Assembly: GCF_004329815.1 (NCBI RefSeq)
Contig: NZ_SJPE01000001.1
Location: 186,001 to 250,000 of the forward strand
Source: Flavobacterium silvisoli
GTDB lineage: Bacteria; Bacteroidota; Bacteroidia; Flavobacteriales; Flavobacteriaceae
Direction of reading: 5' to 3'
DNA length: 64,000 nt
Numbering within the stretch: position 1 is the stretch's first letter; each line of letters begins with the position of its first letter. A program made the translations under genes and the position numbers. The notes beneath the pieces are model-generated. The model ran no database searches and was not told where the DNA came from. It saw nothing but the letters and a program-made list of their open reading frames with translations. Below are positions 1 through 8,291 of the stretch, piece after piece.

Positions 1-1
1 G

Positions 2-1036
2 GTAACTGTGTACAACAAAAGCAACAGCGGTTTGGAAACTATATTTCCTACTGATGCTCAAGACTCCAACATCCGAATTGAACAAAGTGTTTACGACAGA
101 GCCGGAAACTTATGGATGACGAACGGCTTGGTCAAAAACGCCCTAAAAGTTCTCAAAACAAACAATCAGTGGCAGTCCTACGACATGACTACAATTTTAG
201 ATAATTATTTTAATGCTCGTTTCGGAAGAATGGTCATCGACAAAAGCGGAACCAAATGGATTTGCACTTCAAAAGATGGTGTAGTCGCCTTTAATGAAAA
301 CGGAAATATCTTCAAAAAAATAACCATGGGGGAAACTTCGGGAAATCTTCCGATAGAAGACGTAAGAGCAATAGCCATTGACAATAGAAACCAACTCTGG
401 ATAGGAACCCGTCAAGGGCTGAGAGTACTGCCGAGTGTCAACAGTTTTACATCAGACGAACAAATGAAAGCCAATGCCATCATTATTTTAGAGGATGGCT
501 TGCCGCAAGAACTGTTGTACGAACAATTCATAACCGATATCGTGGTGAACGGTTCCAATCAGAAATGGATAGGAACAGCCGATTCAGGTGTTTTCCTTTT
601 TTCTTCCGACGGACAGCAGACTCTTTATCACTTCACCAAAGACAATTCACCCCTGCCCAGTAACGTCATCAATGACATCGACATCAATGCAACTACAGGA
701 GAAGTGTTTTTTGCGACCGATAAAGGTATGGTTTCTTTTCAGGGAACTGCTACCAGACCGGCTGATGATTTAAGCGGTGCTTATGTGTATCCCAATCCGG
801 TACGCCCGGGGTTTACCGGTACTGTAAAAATTGCCGGGTTGATTTCAAAAGCTAACATCAAAATCACCGACATAGAAGGCAACCTGGTATACGAAACTAC
901 GTCTGAGGGCGGAACGGTTGAATGGGACACTACTGCTTTTGGCAAATATAAAGTAGCTTCAGGTGTTTACATGATTTTCATTGCCGGAGAAGATGGCACC
1001 GAAACCAAAGTTAAAAAAGTGATGATAATCAGATAA
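2..1036 (+). CDS. porZ: PorZ-like type IX secretion protein, 3' part only
   Basis: The frame is open from base 2 with no convincing start, so the gene begins before the window. The visible 340 residues hold several beta-propeller blades of the two-component-regulator-propeller type, each with a G/N-x-x-W-x-x-T signature (GNLWMTN, TKWICT, QLWIGT, QKWIGT). An approximately 85-residue C-terminal domain follows, starting YVYPNPV and ending KKVMIIR, the form of a type IX secretion sorting domain. PorZ is a surface protein that works with the PorU sortase in attaching A-LPS to T9SS cargo. A different propeller protein with a sorting domain is the alternative; the PorZ call rests on architecture and the adjacent recO. 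Confidence 0.7.
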   Translation, partial: VTVYNKSNSGLETIFPTDAQDSNIRIEQSVYDRAGNLWMTNGLVKNALKVLKTNNQWQSYDMTTILDNYFNARFGRMVIDKSGTKWICTSKDGVVAFNENGNIFKKITMGETSGNLPIEDVRAIAIDNRNQLWIGTRQGLRVLPSVNSFTSDEQMKANAIIILEDGLPQELLYEQFITDIVVNGSNQKWIGTADSGVFLFSSDGQQTLYHFTKDNSPLPSNVINDIDINATTGEVFFATDKGMVSFQGTATRPADDLSGAYVYPNPVRPGFTGTVKIAGLISKANIKITDIEGNLVYETTSEGGTVEWDTTAFGKYKVASGVYMIFIAGEDGTETKVKKVMIIR

Positions 1037-1099
1037 ATTACGAGCTATGTTTACGAGCCATTAATTCGTAATTCGTAATTCCAAATTCGTAATTACCTC

Positions 1100-1813
1100 A
1101 TGTTAGTCAAAACCAAAGCCATTGTCATTTCTTCCCTGAAATATCAGGAAAAAAGCCTGATCGTTAAATGCCTGACACTGTCAGACGGAGTAAAAAGCTA
1201 CTTTGTGCCCAGCGCATTTTCGACCAAAAAATCCAATCAGAAAATAGCCTATTTTCAGCCTTTAACACTACTCGAAATAGAAGCCAATCACAAAAACAAA
1301 GGCACCCTTGAACATTTCAAAGAAATCAAACTGGCGCATGCCTATCAGACCATTTCAAGGGATATTGTCAAGAGTACTATCGTTATTTTTCTTTCCGAAA
1401 TGCTACACCACAGCATACACGAAGAAGAAAAAAACGAAAACCTGTTCCTCTTTTTAGAATCGGCTTTGCAATGGCTCGATACACACGATAACACGGCCAA
1501 TTTTCATTTACTCCTGCTGCTGGAGATGACCAAATTTCTTGGTTTTTATCCCGACATTACCGCTGTGGAAAATCCCTTTTTTGAACTGAAAGAAGGTGTA
1601 TTTACGACTGCTATATCAACCAGTTGTCTGAACGAACACGAAACCCATTTATTCAAAAGACTCATTGGTTTAAAATTTGACTCCGACCAAAAAATATTTG
1701 CCGGCATAGAACGACAAATTTTGCTTAAAATTCTGCTCGACTATTACGCCAGTCACCTCGACGGATTTAAAAAACCCAAATCACTCGAAGTTTTAAAAGA
1801 GGTATTTGCTTAA
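1100..1813 (+). CDS. recO: DNA repair protein RecO
   Basis: A 237-residue protein of normal RecO length. The N-terminal part (MLVKTKAIVISSLKYQEKS, then a strand-rich stretch to about residue 80) matches the RecO OB fold, and the rest is helical. RecO acts with RecR and RecF to load RecA on SSB-coated single-stranded DNA and anneals complementary strands. The Cys4 zinc motif found in some RecO proteins is absent, which is common in this family. It lies 63 bp after porZ on the same strand; no terminator is visible between them, so readthrough is possible. Confidence 0.9.
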   Translation: MLVKTKAIVISSLKYQEKSLIVKCLTLSDGVKSYFVPSAFSTKKSNQKIAYFQPLTLLEIEANHKNKGTLEHFKEIKLAHAYQTISRDIVKSTIVIFLSEMLHHSIHEEEKNENLFLFLESALQWLDTHDNTANFHLLLLLEMTKFLGFYPDITAVENPFFELKEGVFTTAISTSCLNEHETHLFKRLIGLKFDSDQKIFAGIERQILLKILLDYYASHLDGFKKPKSLEVLKEVFA

Positions 1814-1907
1814 TTTTTAAGTAAAAGTCCATTCTCTTTTGTCTATTTTCTGTGCTCTTTTATCAAAATTCCTTACTTTCGCAGACTGATTTAAGAAAAC
1901 GACAAAA

Positions 1908-4900
1908 ATGAGTACTAAGTTTACTGAATACAAAGGACTTGACCTGCCAACCGTAGCGTCTGAAGTTCTTGATTTTTGGAAGAAAAATAACATCTTTGAA
2001 CAAAGCATCACTCTGCGTGAAGGAGCTACCCCGTATGTGTTTTTTGAAGGCCCTCCTTCTGCTAATGGGTTACCCGGCATTCACCACGTAATGGCGCGCG
2101 CCATTAAAGATATTTTTTGTCGTTACAAAACCCAAAAAGGGTTCCAGGTAAAACGTAAAGCCGGATGGGATACGCACGGTTTACCCGTTGAATTGGGCAC
2201 CGAGAAAGAATTGGGCATTACCAAAGAAGACATCGGAAAAACCATTTCCATCGAAGAATACAACGAAGCGTGTAAACGAACCGTGATGCGTTATACTGAC
2301 GTGTGGAATGACCTAACCGAAAAAATGGGGTATTGGGTAGATATGGAAGATCCATACGTAACCTACAAATCCAAATACATGGAATCGGTTTGGTGGTTGT
2401 TGAAGCAAATCTACGACAAAGGCTTGTTGTACAAAGGCTACACCATCCAGCCATATTCACCAAAAGCCGGAACAGGTTTGTCTTCGCACGAAGTCAACCA
2501 ACCGGGAAGTTATCGCGATGTGACTGATACAACAGTGGTGGCACAATTCAAAACAAAACCGGAAACGTTGCCAAGTTTCCTTCAGGGATTAGGTGATATT
2601 CACATGTTGGCCTGGACGACTACGCCATGGACGTTGCCAAGTAATACCGCTTTGACCGTCGGACCAAAAATTGAGTATGTTTTGGTAAAAACCTTTAACC
2701 AATATACGTTCGAACCGGTTAATGTGATATTAGCTAAAAACTTAGTTGGAAAACAATTCGCCGGCAAATACTTTGTGGCCGAAAACGATGACGATTTCAC
2801 GAACTACAAAGCCGAAGACAAAAAAATCCCCTACCAAATCCTAACCGAATGCAAAGGAAAAGATTTGGTTGACATTCGTTACGAGCAATTGATGCCATTG
2901 GCTTTACCGTATCAAAATCCCGAGAATGCCTTTAGGGTAATTGCAGGTGACTTTGTTACTACTGAGGACGGAACGGGTATTGTGCACACCGCGCCGACGT
3001 TTGGGGCCGATGATGCCAAAGTAGCCAAAGAAGCGACTCCTGAAGTACCGCCCATGTTGGTTTTGGATGCCAATGGCAATCCTGTTCCTTTGGTAGATTT
3101 GCAAGGTAAATTCATTCAAGGTTTGGGTGATTTATCAGGTAAGTATGTGAAGAATGAATATTACGATGCAGGAACCGCACCGGAGCGTTCGGTAGATGTA
3201 GAAATTGCCATCCAATTAAAAGAAGAAAACAAAGCGTTCAAAGTTGAGAAATACGTGCACAGTTACCCACACAGCTGGCGTACCGACGAACCGTTGTTAT
3301 ATTATCCGCTAGATTCCTGGTTCATCAAAGTGACTGATGTTAAAGAACGCATGTTTGACCTAAACGAAACCATCAACTGGAAACCCAAAGCCACCGGCGA
3401 AGGCCGTTTTGGGAACTGGCTGAAAAACGCCAACGACTGGAACCTGTCCCGCTCCAGATACTGGGGGATTCCGTTGCCAATTTGGCGCACCGAAGACAAG
3501 CAGGAAGAAATGATTATCGGTTCGGTAGAAGAACTCTATAACGAAATTGAAAAAGCGATTACCGCCGGTGTAGAAACTACCAATCCGTTCCAAGGTTTTG
3601 AGATTGGAAACATGAGTGAGGAAAACTATGATTTGGTGGATTTACACAAAAATGTAGTCGATAACATCACACTTATTTCCCCATCAGGAAAACCAATGAA
3701 GCGCGAAAGTGATTTGATAGATGTTTGGTTCGATAGTGGTGCCATGCCGTATGCGCAGTGGCATTACCCGTTTGAAAATAAAGACAAAATTGACCAAAAC
3801 AAAGACTTTCCGGCCGATTTCATTGCCGAAGGGGTTGACCAAACCCGTGGTTGGTTTTATACACTACACGCTATCAGCACCTTAGTTTTCGACAAAATTG
3901 CTTATAAAAATGTAGTATCAAACGGTTTGGTTCTCGACAAAAACGGCCAAAAAATGTCCAAACGTTTGGGCAACGCCGTTGATCCGTTTGAAACACTCAA
4001 AGAATACGGCCCGGATGCGACCCGTTGGTACATGATTGCCAATGCGAATCCATGGGACAACTTAAAATTTGATATCGAAGGCGTGGCCGAAGTAAGACGT
4101 AAATTCTTCGGAACCTTATACAACACCTATTCATTCTTTGCTTTGTATGCCAATATTGACGGTTTTAAATATGCTGAAGCAGAAGTACCACTGGCCGAAA
4201 GACCGGAAATTGACCGTTGGATTTTATCCGAACTGCATACCTTAATTAAGATAGTTGACGAAGCTTACGCTGATTACGAACCAACCAAAGCCGCTCGTGC
4301 AATTTCTGATTTTGTTCAGGAGAATTTGAGCAACTGGTACGTGCGTTTGTGCCGAAGAAGATTCTGGAAAGGCGAATACGGCACTGATAAAATTGCAGCG
4401 TATCAAACTTTGTATACTTGTTTGTTAAACGTAGCGAAATTATCGGCACCTATTGCTCCGTTCTTTATGGATAACTTGTACAGAGATTTAGTCAACGCCA
4501 CTGGAAGCGAGGATTTTAGCAGCATTCACCTGGCGAAATTCCCGGTTTCGGTTGAAAACTTTGTTGATAAATCGTTAGAGAGCAAAATGATGAAAGCCCA
4601 AACGGTTTCTTCACTGGTTTTATCGCTTCGCAAAAAGGAAATGATAAAAGTACGCCAACCGTTGCAAAAGGTACTGATACCAGTACTTGACGACCATCAG
4701 CGTGCTGAAATTGAGGCGGTTTCCGACCTGATAAAAGCCGAAGTAAACGTCAAAGAAATTGAACTTTTAGACGATGCATCCGGTGTTTTAGTGAAGCAGA
4801 TTAAGCCCAACTTTAAAGCCTTAGGTCCTAGATTCGGCAAAGACATGGGATTGATTTCCAAAGAGATACAAAATTTAACTCCTGAACAAATCAACGAACT

Positions 4901-5309
4901 GGATACCAAAGGTGAGCTGACGCTTGTTATTTCAGGAAAAAGTATAATTTTATCATTAGAAGATGTTGAAATTTCGTCTCAGGATATTCCGGGATGGTTG
5001 GTAGCCAATGCCAATGGTATTACTGTTGCGTTAGATATTACCCTTACCGAAGAATTGAAAAATGAAGGTATTGCGAGAGAACTGGTAAATCGAATTCAGA
5101 ATATTAGAAAAGACAGCGGATTTGAAGTTACCGATAAAATTAAAGTTCAATTACAGCACAACCCTGTATTAGCCAAAGCAATTCAAGAGAACGAAAACTA
5201 CATCAAATCGGAAACATTGACTGAAGATTTGGTCTTGGAAAATGAAATTCCGAATGGTTCTGAAATAGAATTTGACGAGATAAAAACAAGAATATTAATT
5301 TCTAAATAA
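1908..5309 (+). CDS. ileS: Isoleucyl-tRNA synthetase
   Basis: A 1133-residue class I synthetase charging tRNA-Ile. The HIGH-type signature is GLPGIHH near residues 54-60, and the KMSKS loop reads KMSKR at residues 682-686 (QKMSKRLGN). The editing domain lies between (about 200-400) and the anticodon-binding region follows about residue 730. The length above 1100 and KMSKR place it in the longer, eukaryote-like IleRS clade, a clade known to be less sensitive to mupirocin; that phenotype is inferred. An imperfect -7 element (TACTTTCG, 1874-1881) lies 26 bp before the start. The next gene follows after 12 bp, so the two probably share a transcript. Confidence 0.97.
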   Translation: MSTKFTEYKGLDLPTVASEVLDFWKKNNIFEQSITLREGATPYVFFEGPPSANGLPGIHHVMARAIKDIFCRYKTQKGFQVKRKAGWDTHGLPVELGTEKELGITKEDIGKTISIEEYNEACKRTVMRYTDVWNDLTEKMGYWVDMEDPYVTYKSKYMESVWWLLKQIYDKGLLYKGYTIQPYSPKAGTGLSSHEVNQPGSYRDVTDTTVVAQFKTKPETLPSFLQGLGDIHMLAWTTTPWTLPSNTALTVGPKIEYVLVKTFNQYTFEPVNVILAKNLVGKQFAGKYFVAENDDDFTNYKAEDKKIPYQILTECKGKDLVDIRYEQLMPLALPYQNPENAFRVIAGDFVTTEDGTGIVHTAPTFGADDAKVAKEATPEVPPMLVLDANGNPVPLVDLQGKFIQGLGDLSGKYVKNEYYDAGTAPERSVDVEIAIQLKEENKAFKVEKYVHSYPHSWRTDEPLLYYPLDSWFIKVTDVKERMFDLNETINWKPKATGEGRFGNWLKNANDWNLSRSRYWGIPLPIWRTEDKQEEMIIGSVEELYNEIEKAITAGVETTNPFQGFEIGNMSEENYDLVDLHKNVVDNITLISPSGKPMKRESDLIDVWFDSGAMPYAQWHYPFENKDKIDQNKDFPADFIAEGVDQTRGWFYTLHAISTLVFDKIAYKNVVSNGLVLDKNGQKMSKRLGNAVDPFETLKEYGPDATRWYMIANANPWDNLKFDIEGVAEVRRKFFGTLYNTYSFFALYANIDGFKYAEAEVPLAERPEIDRWILSELHTLIKIVDEAYADYEPTKAARAISDFVQENLSNWYVRLCRRRFWKGEYGTDKIAAYQTLYTCLLNVAKLSAPIAPFFMDNLYRDLVNATGSEDFSSIHLAKFPVSVENFVDKSLESKMMKAQTVSSLVLSLRKKEMIKVRQPLQKVLIPVLDDHQRAEIEAVSDLIKAEVNVKEIELLDDASGVLVKQIKPNFKALGPRFGKDMGLISKEIQNLTPEQINELDTKGELTLVISGKSIILSLEDVEISSQDIPGWLVANANGITVALDITLTEELKNEGIARELVNRIQNIRKDSGFEVTDKIKVQLQHNPVLAKAIQENENYIKSETLTEDLVLENEIPNGSEIEFDEIKTRILISK

Positions 5310-5321
5310 TTACGAAAGATT

Positions 5322-5702
5322 ATGGTAGAAGAAAAATTAAGATACTCGGATGCTGATTTAGCTGAGTTCAAGGAAATTATTTTAGCAAAGATTGAAAAAG
5401 CCAAAGCCGATTTGGACCTTATAAAAAGCGCTTATATGAACGACTTAAACAACGGCACCGACGATACCTCGCCCACGTTCAAAGCGTTTGAAGAAGGCAG
5501 CGAAACCATGTCGAAAGAAGCGAACTCACAATTAGCTATTCGCCAAGAGAAATTCATCCGCGATTTAAAAAACGCATTGTTCCGCGTTGAGAACAAAACC
5601 TACGGGATTTGTAAAGTAACCGGAAAATTAATTTCTAAGGAAAGATTAAAAATCGTACCTCATGCTACCATGAGCATTGAAGCTAAAAATTTACAGCGAT
5701 AA
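5322..5702 (+). CDS. TraR/DksA-family protein lacking the zinc cysteines
   Basis: A 126-residue protein with a coiled-coil-like N-terminal half (residues 1-75, charged, with DLAEFKEIILAKIEKAKADL) and a C-terminal DksA-type finger at about 95-120. The finger keeps the fold-like sequence YGICKVTGKLISKERL but only one of the four zinc cysteines (C99 region), so it probably binds no zinc. DksA proteins enter the RNA polymerase secondary channel and tune transcription with ppGpp; whether this form does so is unproven. It is 12 bp downstream of ileS, followed by a strong terminator, so it is likely cotranscribed with ileS. Confidence 0.85.
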   Translation: MVEEKLRYSDADLAEFKEIILAKIEKAKADLDLIKSAYMNDLNNGTDDTSPTFKAFEEGSETMSKEANSQLAIRQEKFIRDLKNALFRVENKTYGICKVTGKLISKERLKIVPHATMSIEAKNLQR

Positions 5703-5720
5703 CAACTTTACTACAAATAA

Positions 5721-5752
5721 AATAACGCTCCTGAACGGAGCGTTATTTTTTA
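5721..5752 (+). terminator. Intrinsic terminator after ileS-traR/dksA
   Basis: An 11-bp perfect stem (AATAACGCTCC with GGAGCGTTATT) around a 5-nt loop, followed by a T run. It ends the ileS unit and separates it from lspA. Confidence 0.9.
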
Positions 5753-5763
5753 GAAAAAAATAC

Positions 5764-5771
5764 TATTTTTG
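5764..5771 (+). promoter_or_regulatory. -7 promoter element of lspA
   Basis: TATTTTTG matches the Bacteroidota -7 consensus TAnnTTTG, 18 bp before the lspA ATG. No clear TTG is seen at the usual distance upstream. Confidence 0.6.
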
Positions 5772-5789
5772 CGCATCAAAATCAGAAAA

Positions 5790-6413
5790 ATGTCATTACG
5801 AAATTCCGTTTTAATCATTGCAATTATTCTATTGGTTGACCAGTTTACCAAAATTTATATCAAAACGAATTTCGCTCTTAACGAAGAAATTTTTGTTTTC
5901 GATTGGATGCGTATTCATTTCATAGAAAATGAAGGTATGGCTTGGGGAGCCAGAATTCCCGGGGTATACGGTAAACTGATCCTAACGGTTTTCAGAATTG
6001 TGGCAATTTTTGGTATTGGCTACTGGCTCTACGATTCGAGCCGCAAACACAGCTCCAACTATCTGATGGTGGCCATTGCTTTAATCTTTGCCGGAGCAGC
6101 CGGAAACATTATCGACTCGGTGTTTTACGGGGTAGTATTTGACGACAGTTACGGGCATTTGGCTACGGCATTCTCAGACAACCCTTATGGCACTTGGTTT
6201 CACGGAAAAGTAGTTGACATGTTGTACTTTCCCATCTGGGAAGGGCAATTGCCTAAATGGTTGCCTATTTGGGGCGGAGAGGACTTTAAATTCTTCAATG
6301 CCATTTTCAACATAGCCGATATGGCCATTTCAACGGGAGTGGGTATTTTGATTGTTTTCAACAAAAAGGCTTTCGCCAAAAAAACACTTATCGAAAGTCA
6401 TACACAGTCATAG
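5790..6413 (+). CDS. lspA: Lipoprotein signal peptidase (signal peptidase II)
   Basis: A 207-residue integral inner-membrane aspartic protease that cleaves prolipoprotein signal peptides before the lipidated Cys. Two catalytic Asp motifs are visible: GNIIDSV near residue 113 and FNIADMAIS near 180. Four hydrophobic segments are present. It is longer than the E. coli enzyme because of an extra extracytoplasmic segment between the two Asp motifs (about 120-165), as is usual in Bacteroidota. I chose the ATG at 5790 over the TTG at 5769 because the latter lies inside the -7 element. The 3' end overlaps the convergent folate gene by 26 bp. Confidence 0.95.
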   Translation: MSLRNSVLIIAIILLVDQFTKIYIKTNFALNEEIFVFDWMRIHFIENEGMAWGARIPGVYGKLILTVFRIVAIFGIGYWLYDSSRKHSSNYLMVAIALIFAGAAGNIIDSVFYGVVFDDSYGHLATAFSDNPYGTWFHGKVVDMLYFPIWEGQLPKWLPIWGGEDFKFFNAIFNIADMAISTGVGILIVFNKKAFAKKTLIESHTQS

Positions 6414-6954
6414 GCGTCACGCAATAATCCAAACGGATATCACTTAGAAAAACATCTTCAATTAGTGCTTCGGGTTCAAAGAAAGACAACCCTATTTTCA
6501 CCACATCGGGCTTGCATTTCGACAAAAAATTATCGTAAAATCCTTTGCCATACCCTACCCTGTTCCCTTTTGTGTCATAGGCCAGCAAAGGCACAAAAAC
6601 CACATCAATTTTTGAAACCGGCACTTCTATCCCATCAACAGGTTCATAAATATGATATTCGTTTTTCCTGAATTTAGTATTATCAGTCAAAAGATAGTGT
6701 GTCATTTCGCGGGTTTCGAAATTGCTTTTGGCCACTACAATTTCTTTGTCTTTTCCGGCTAAAATTTGGAGTATGAATTCGGTATCCACTTCTTTTTGCT
6801 CTTCAATGGTCAGAAACAGGTGAAAATAAGTCAACTCCCAAATATCGAGCTGTAGCAAACGATTGGCAATAGCCATGCTCTTGTCATCGAGTTCCTCAGG
6901 GGTTAATTTACTTCTGAGTTCTTTGTATTTTTTGCGCAGGTCTTTTTTAAGCAT
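6388..6954 (-). CDS. 5-formyltetrahydrofolate cyclo-ligase
   Basis: A 188-residue member of the MTHFS/YgfA family, which converts 5-formyl-THF to 5,10-methenyl-THF using ATP. The N-terminus (KKDLRKKYKELRSKLTPEE) carries the basic nucleotide-binding helix, and the hallmark GKGFYD loop is present (VGYGKGFYDNFL, about residues 133-144). Its start overlaps the stop of the upstream PLP decarboxylase by 8 bp, which implies translational coupling. Its 3' end overlaps lspA tail to tail by 26 bp. Confidence 0.92.
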   Translation of the reverse strand: MLKKDLRKKYKELRSKLTPEELDDKSMAIANRLLQLDIWELTYFHLFLTIEEQKEVDTEFILQILAGKDKEIVVAKSNFETREMTHYLLTDNTKFRKNEYHIYEPVDGIEVPVSKIDVVFVPLLAYDTKGNRVGYGKGFYDNFLSKCKPDVVKIGLSFFEPEALIEDVFLSDIRLDYCVTPMTVYDFR

Positions 6955-8185
6955 AAACAGTGGCTTTCAAATCGTGTATAAAAGTAGTCAAATGTTCTAC
7001 TTCTACATGATCCATCAGCACAATTTTGTACCAGTCGTTATTGCCGTGGTGGCGTTGCGGCACCAAATCGTACTTTTCGGCCAATGCTGCTGAAATGTGC
7101 TCCGCTTTGATGGTCACTATGTTCATAAACGGCTCGCGGAAATACGCAATGCCCAACTCATCTAATTGCCTGCACAAAAATTGGGTTCGCATTTGCAACA
7201 CGCTTACTTTTTCAAACCAGCCGTTAGGACCATAGGTAAACAATATCATCCAAACAGCCACTGCATTGGCTCCGCTGCGGCTGCCGCATAAGGTCAAATC
7301 CATGCCTTCTACATATTCGGCTTCTTTGGTCAGCACGTTTTCGATATAGCCTTTGCGGCAAATGAAAATTCCGGTACCATAAGGTGCCTGTAGCATTTTA
7401 TGCGCATCAATGGTAATTGAACTGATTTTAGGATTGCTGAAATTAATGACCGAATGCTGGTTGCTGAACGGGTATACGAAACCGCCATAGGCTCCATCAA
7501 TATGAAGTTTATACGCTACCTCGTGCTTTTCTAAAACCTCAATATAATCTTCGGGATTATCGACTGAACCGAACATGGTCGTTCCCATATTGGAGATGAC
7601 AATAAAATACTTCTTCCCGGCTGCTTTGGCTTTTTTCACCATCAGTTCCAATTGTACTTTATCCATCGCTCGGGTATTGAAATCTACGGGAATTTTCAGC
7701 CAATCCAACTGCAGTAAATTAGCCGCTTTCGGAATAGAATAATGAGTATCCTCAGAAGCTACAATGACTATTTCGTCGCTTTTGGCATCATAATTATTCA
7801 TGAAATAATTGCGAAACATCCAAATGGCCTGTATGTTGGCTTCGGTACCGCCGGGTGATATGTATCCGTCAAACGAATTGGGTTCGGCTTTAAAAATATC
7901 TACCGCAATAACATTCAGCACCTCGCGTTCTATTTCATGCGTGCCCTGAAAAGCTCTTTCCGAAGCTCCGAAAGTGTGACATCCTATATTATTGGGATTG
8001 GCGACATAGGTTTGCAATATGGGAGCATCTTTCAAAAAAGGCGCATCGTCATTAAAAACTTTATCATCCAGTTTTGAGGCAGGATATCCGAGTGCTCTGT
8101 CTTTTGAAAAATTAATATTTTCAAGCAATGCCTTTTGAATTCTGTACTTGCGCTCATTGGGGGCTAATTTTTTCCAATAGTTCAT
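6947..8185 (-). CDS. PLP-dependent group II decarboxylase
   Basis: A 412-residue fold-type I PLP enzyme related to glutamate, aromatic-amino-acid and histidine decarboxylases. The Schiff-base lysine is in TIDAHKMLQAPYGTG and the cofactor Asp/His region is in LHIDGAYGG. The substrate cannot be read from sequence; the family includes glutamate and aspartate decarboxylases and sphingosine-phosphate-lyase-like enzymes. I start it at the ATG at 8185 (MNYWKKLAPNERKYR): the 22-residue upstream extension is not homolog-like and overlaps the promoter (TAGTTTTG on the minus strand, 8201-8208). It is divergent from uvrC and coupled to the folate gene downstream. Confidence 0.85.
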   Translation of the reverse strand: MNYWKKLAPNERKYRIQKALLENINFSKDRALGYPASKLDDKVFNDDAPFLKDAPILQTYVANPNNIGCHTFGASERAFQGTHEIEREVLNVIAVDIFKAEPNSFDGYISPGGTEANIQAIWMFRNYFMNNYDAKSDEIVIVASEDTHYSIPKAANLLQLDWLKIPVDFNTRAMDKVQLELMVKKAKAAGKKYFIVISNMGTTMFGSVDNPEDYIEVLEKHEVAYKLHIDGAYGGFVYPFSNQHSVINFSNPKISSITIDAHKMLQAPYGTGIFICRKGYIENVLTKEAEYVEGMDLTLCGSRSGANAVAVWMILFTYGPNGWFEKVSVLQMRTQFLCRQLDELGIAYFREPFMNIVTIKAEHISAALAEKYDLVPQRHHGNNDWYKIVLMDHVEVEHLTTFIHDLKATVYA

Positions 8186-8200
8186 ACCTGTAAATTTTGC

Positions 8201-8208
8201 CAAAACTA
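8201..8208 (-). promoter_or_regulatory. -7 element for the PLP decarboxylase operon
   Basis: TAGTTTTG on the minus strand, 15 bp before the ATG at 8185. A TTG lies 14 bp further upstream, shorter than the usual spacing. Confidence 0.5.
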
Positions 8209-8278
8209 ACACATCGCAAGACCAAAAAACATGATAAATGTTAGGCAACACCTCTCTTGCTTTTACAGCAATTTCAAT

Positions 8279-8286
8279 TAACTTTG
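8279..8286 (+). promoter_or_regulatory. -7 element of uvrC, implying a very short leader
   Basis: TAACTTTG matches TAnnTTTG and ends only 5 bp before the uvrC ATG at 8292, so the predicted transcript starts at or next to the start codon. Confidence 0.55.
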
Positions 8287-8291
8287 TTTTT

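Noticed and set aside
8238-8291. 18-residue N-terminal extension of UvrC from an upstream ATG
   Set aside because: It overlaps the best -7 element and is unlike UvrC N-termini, which begin shortly before the GIY-YIG domain.
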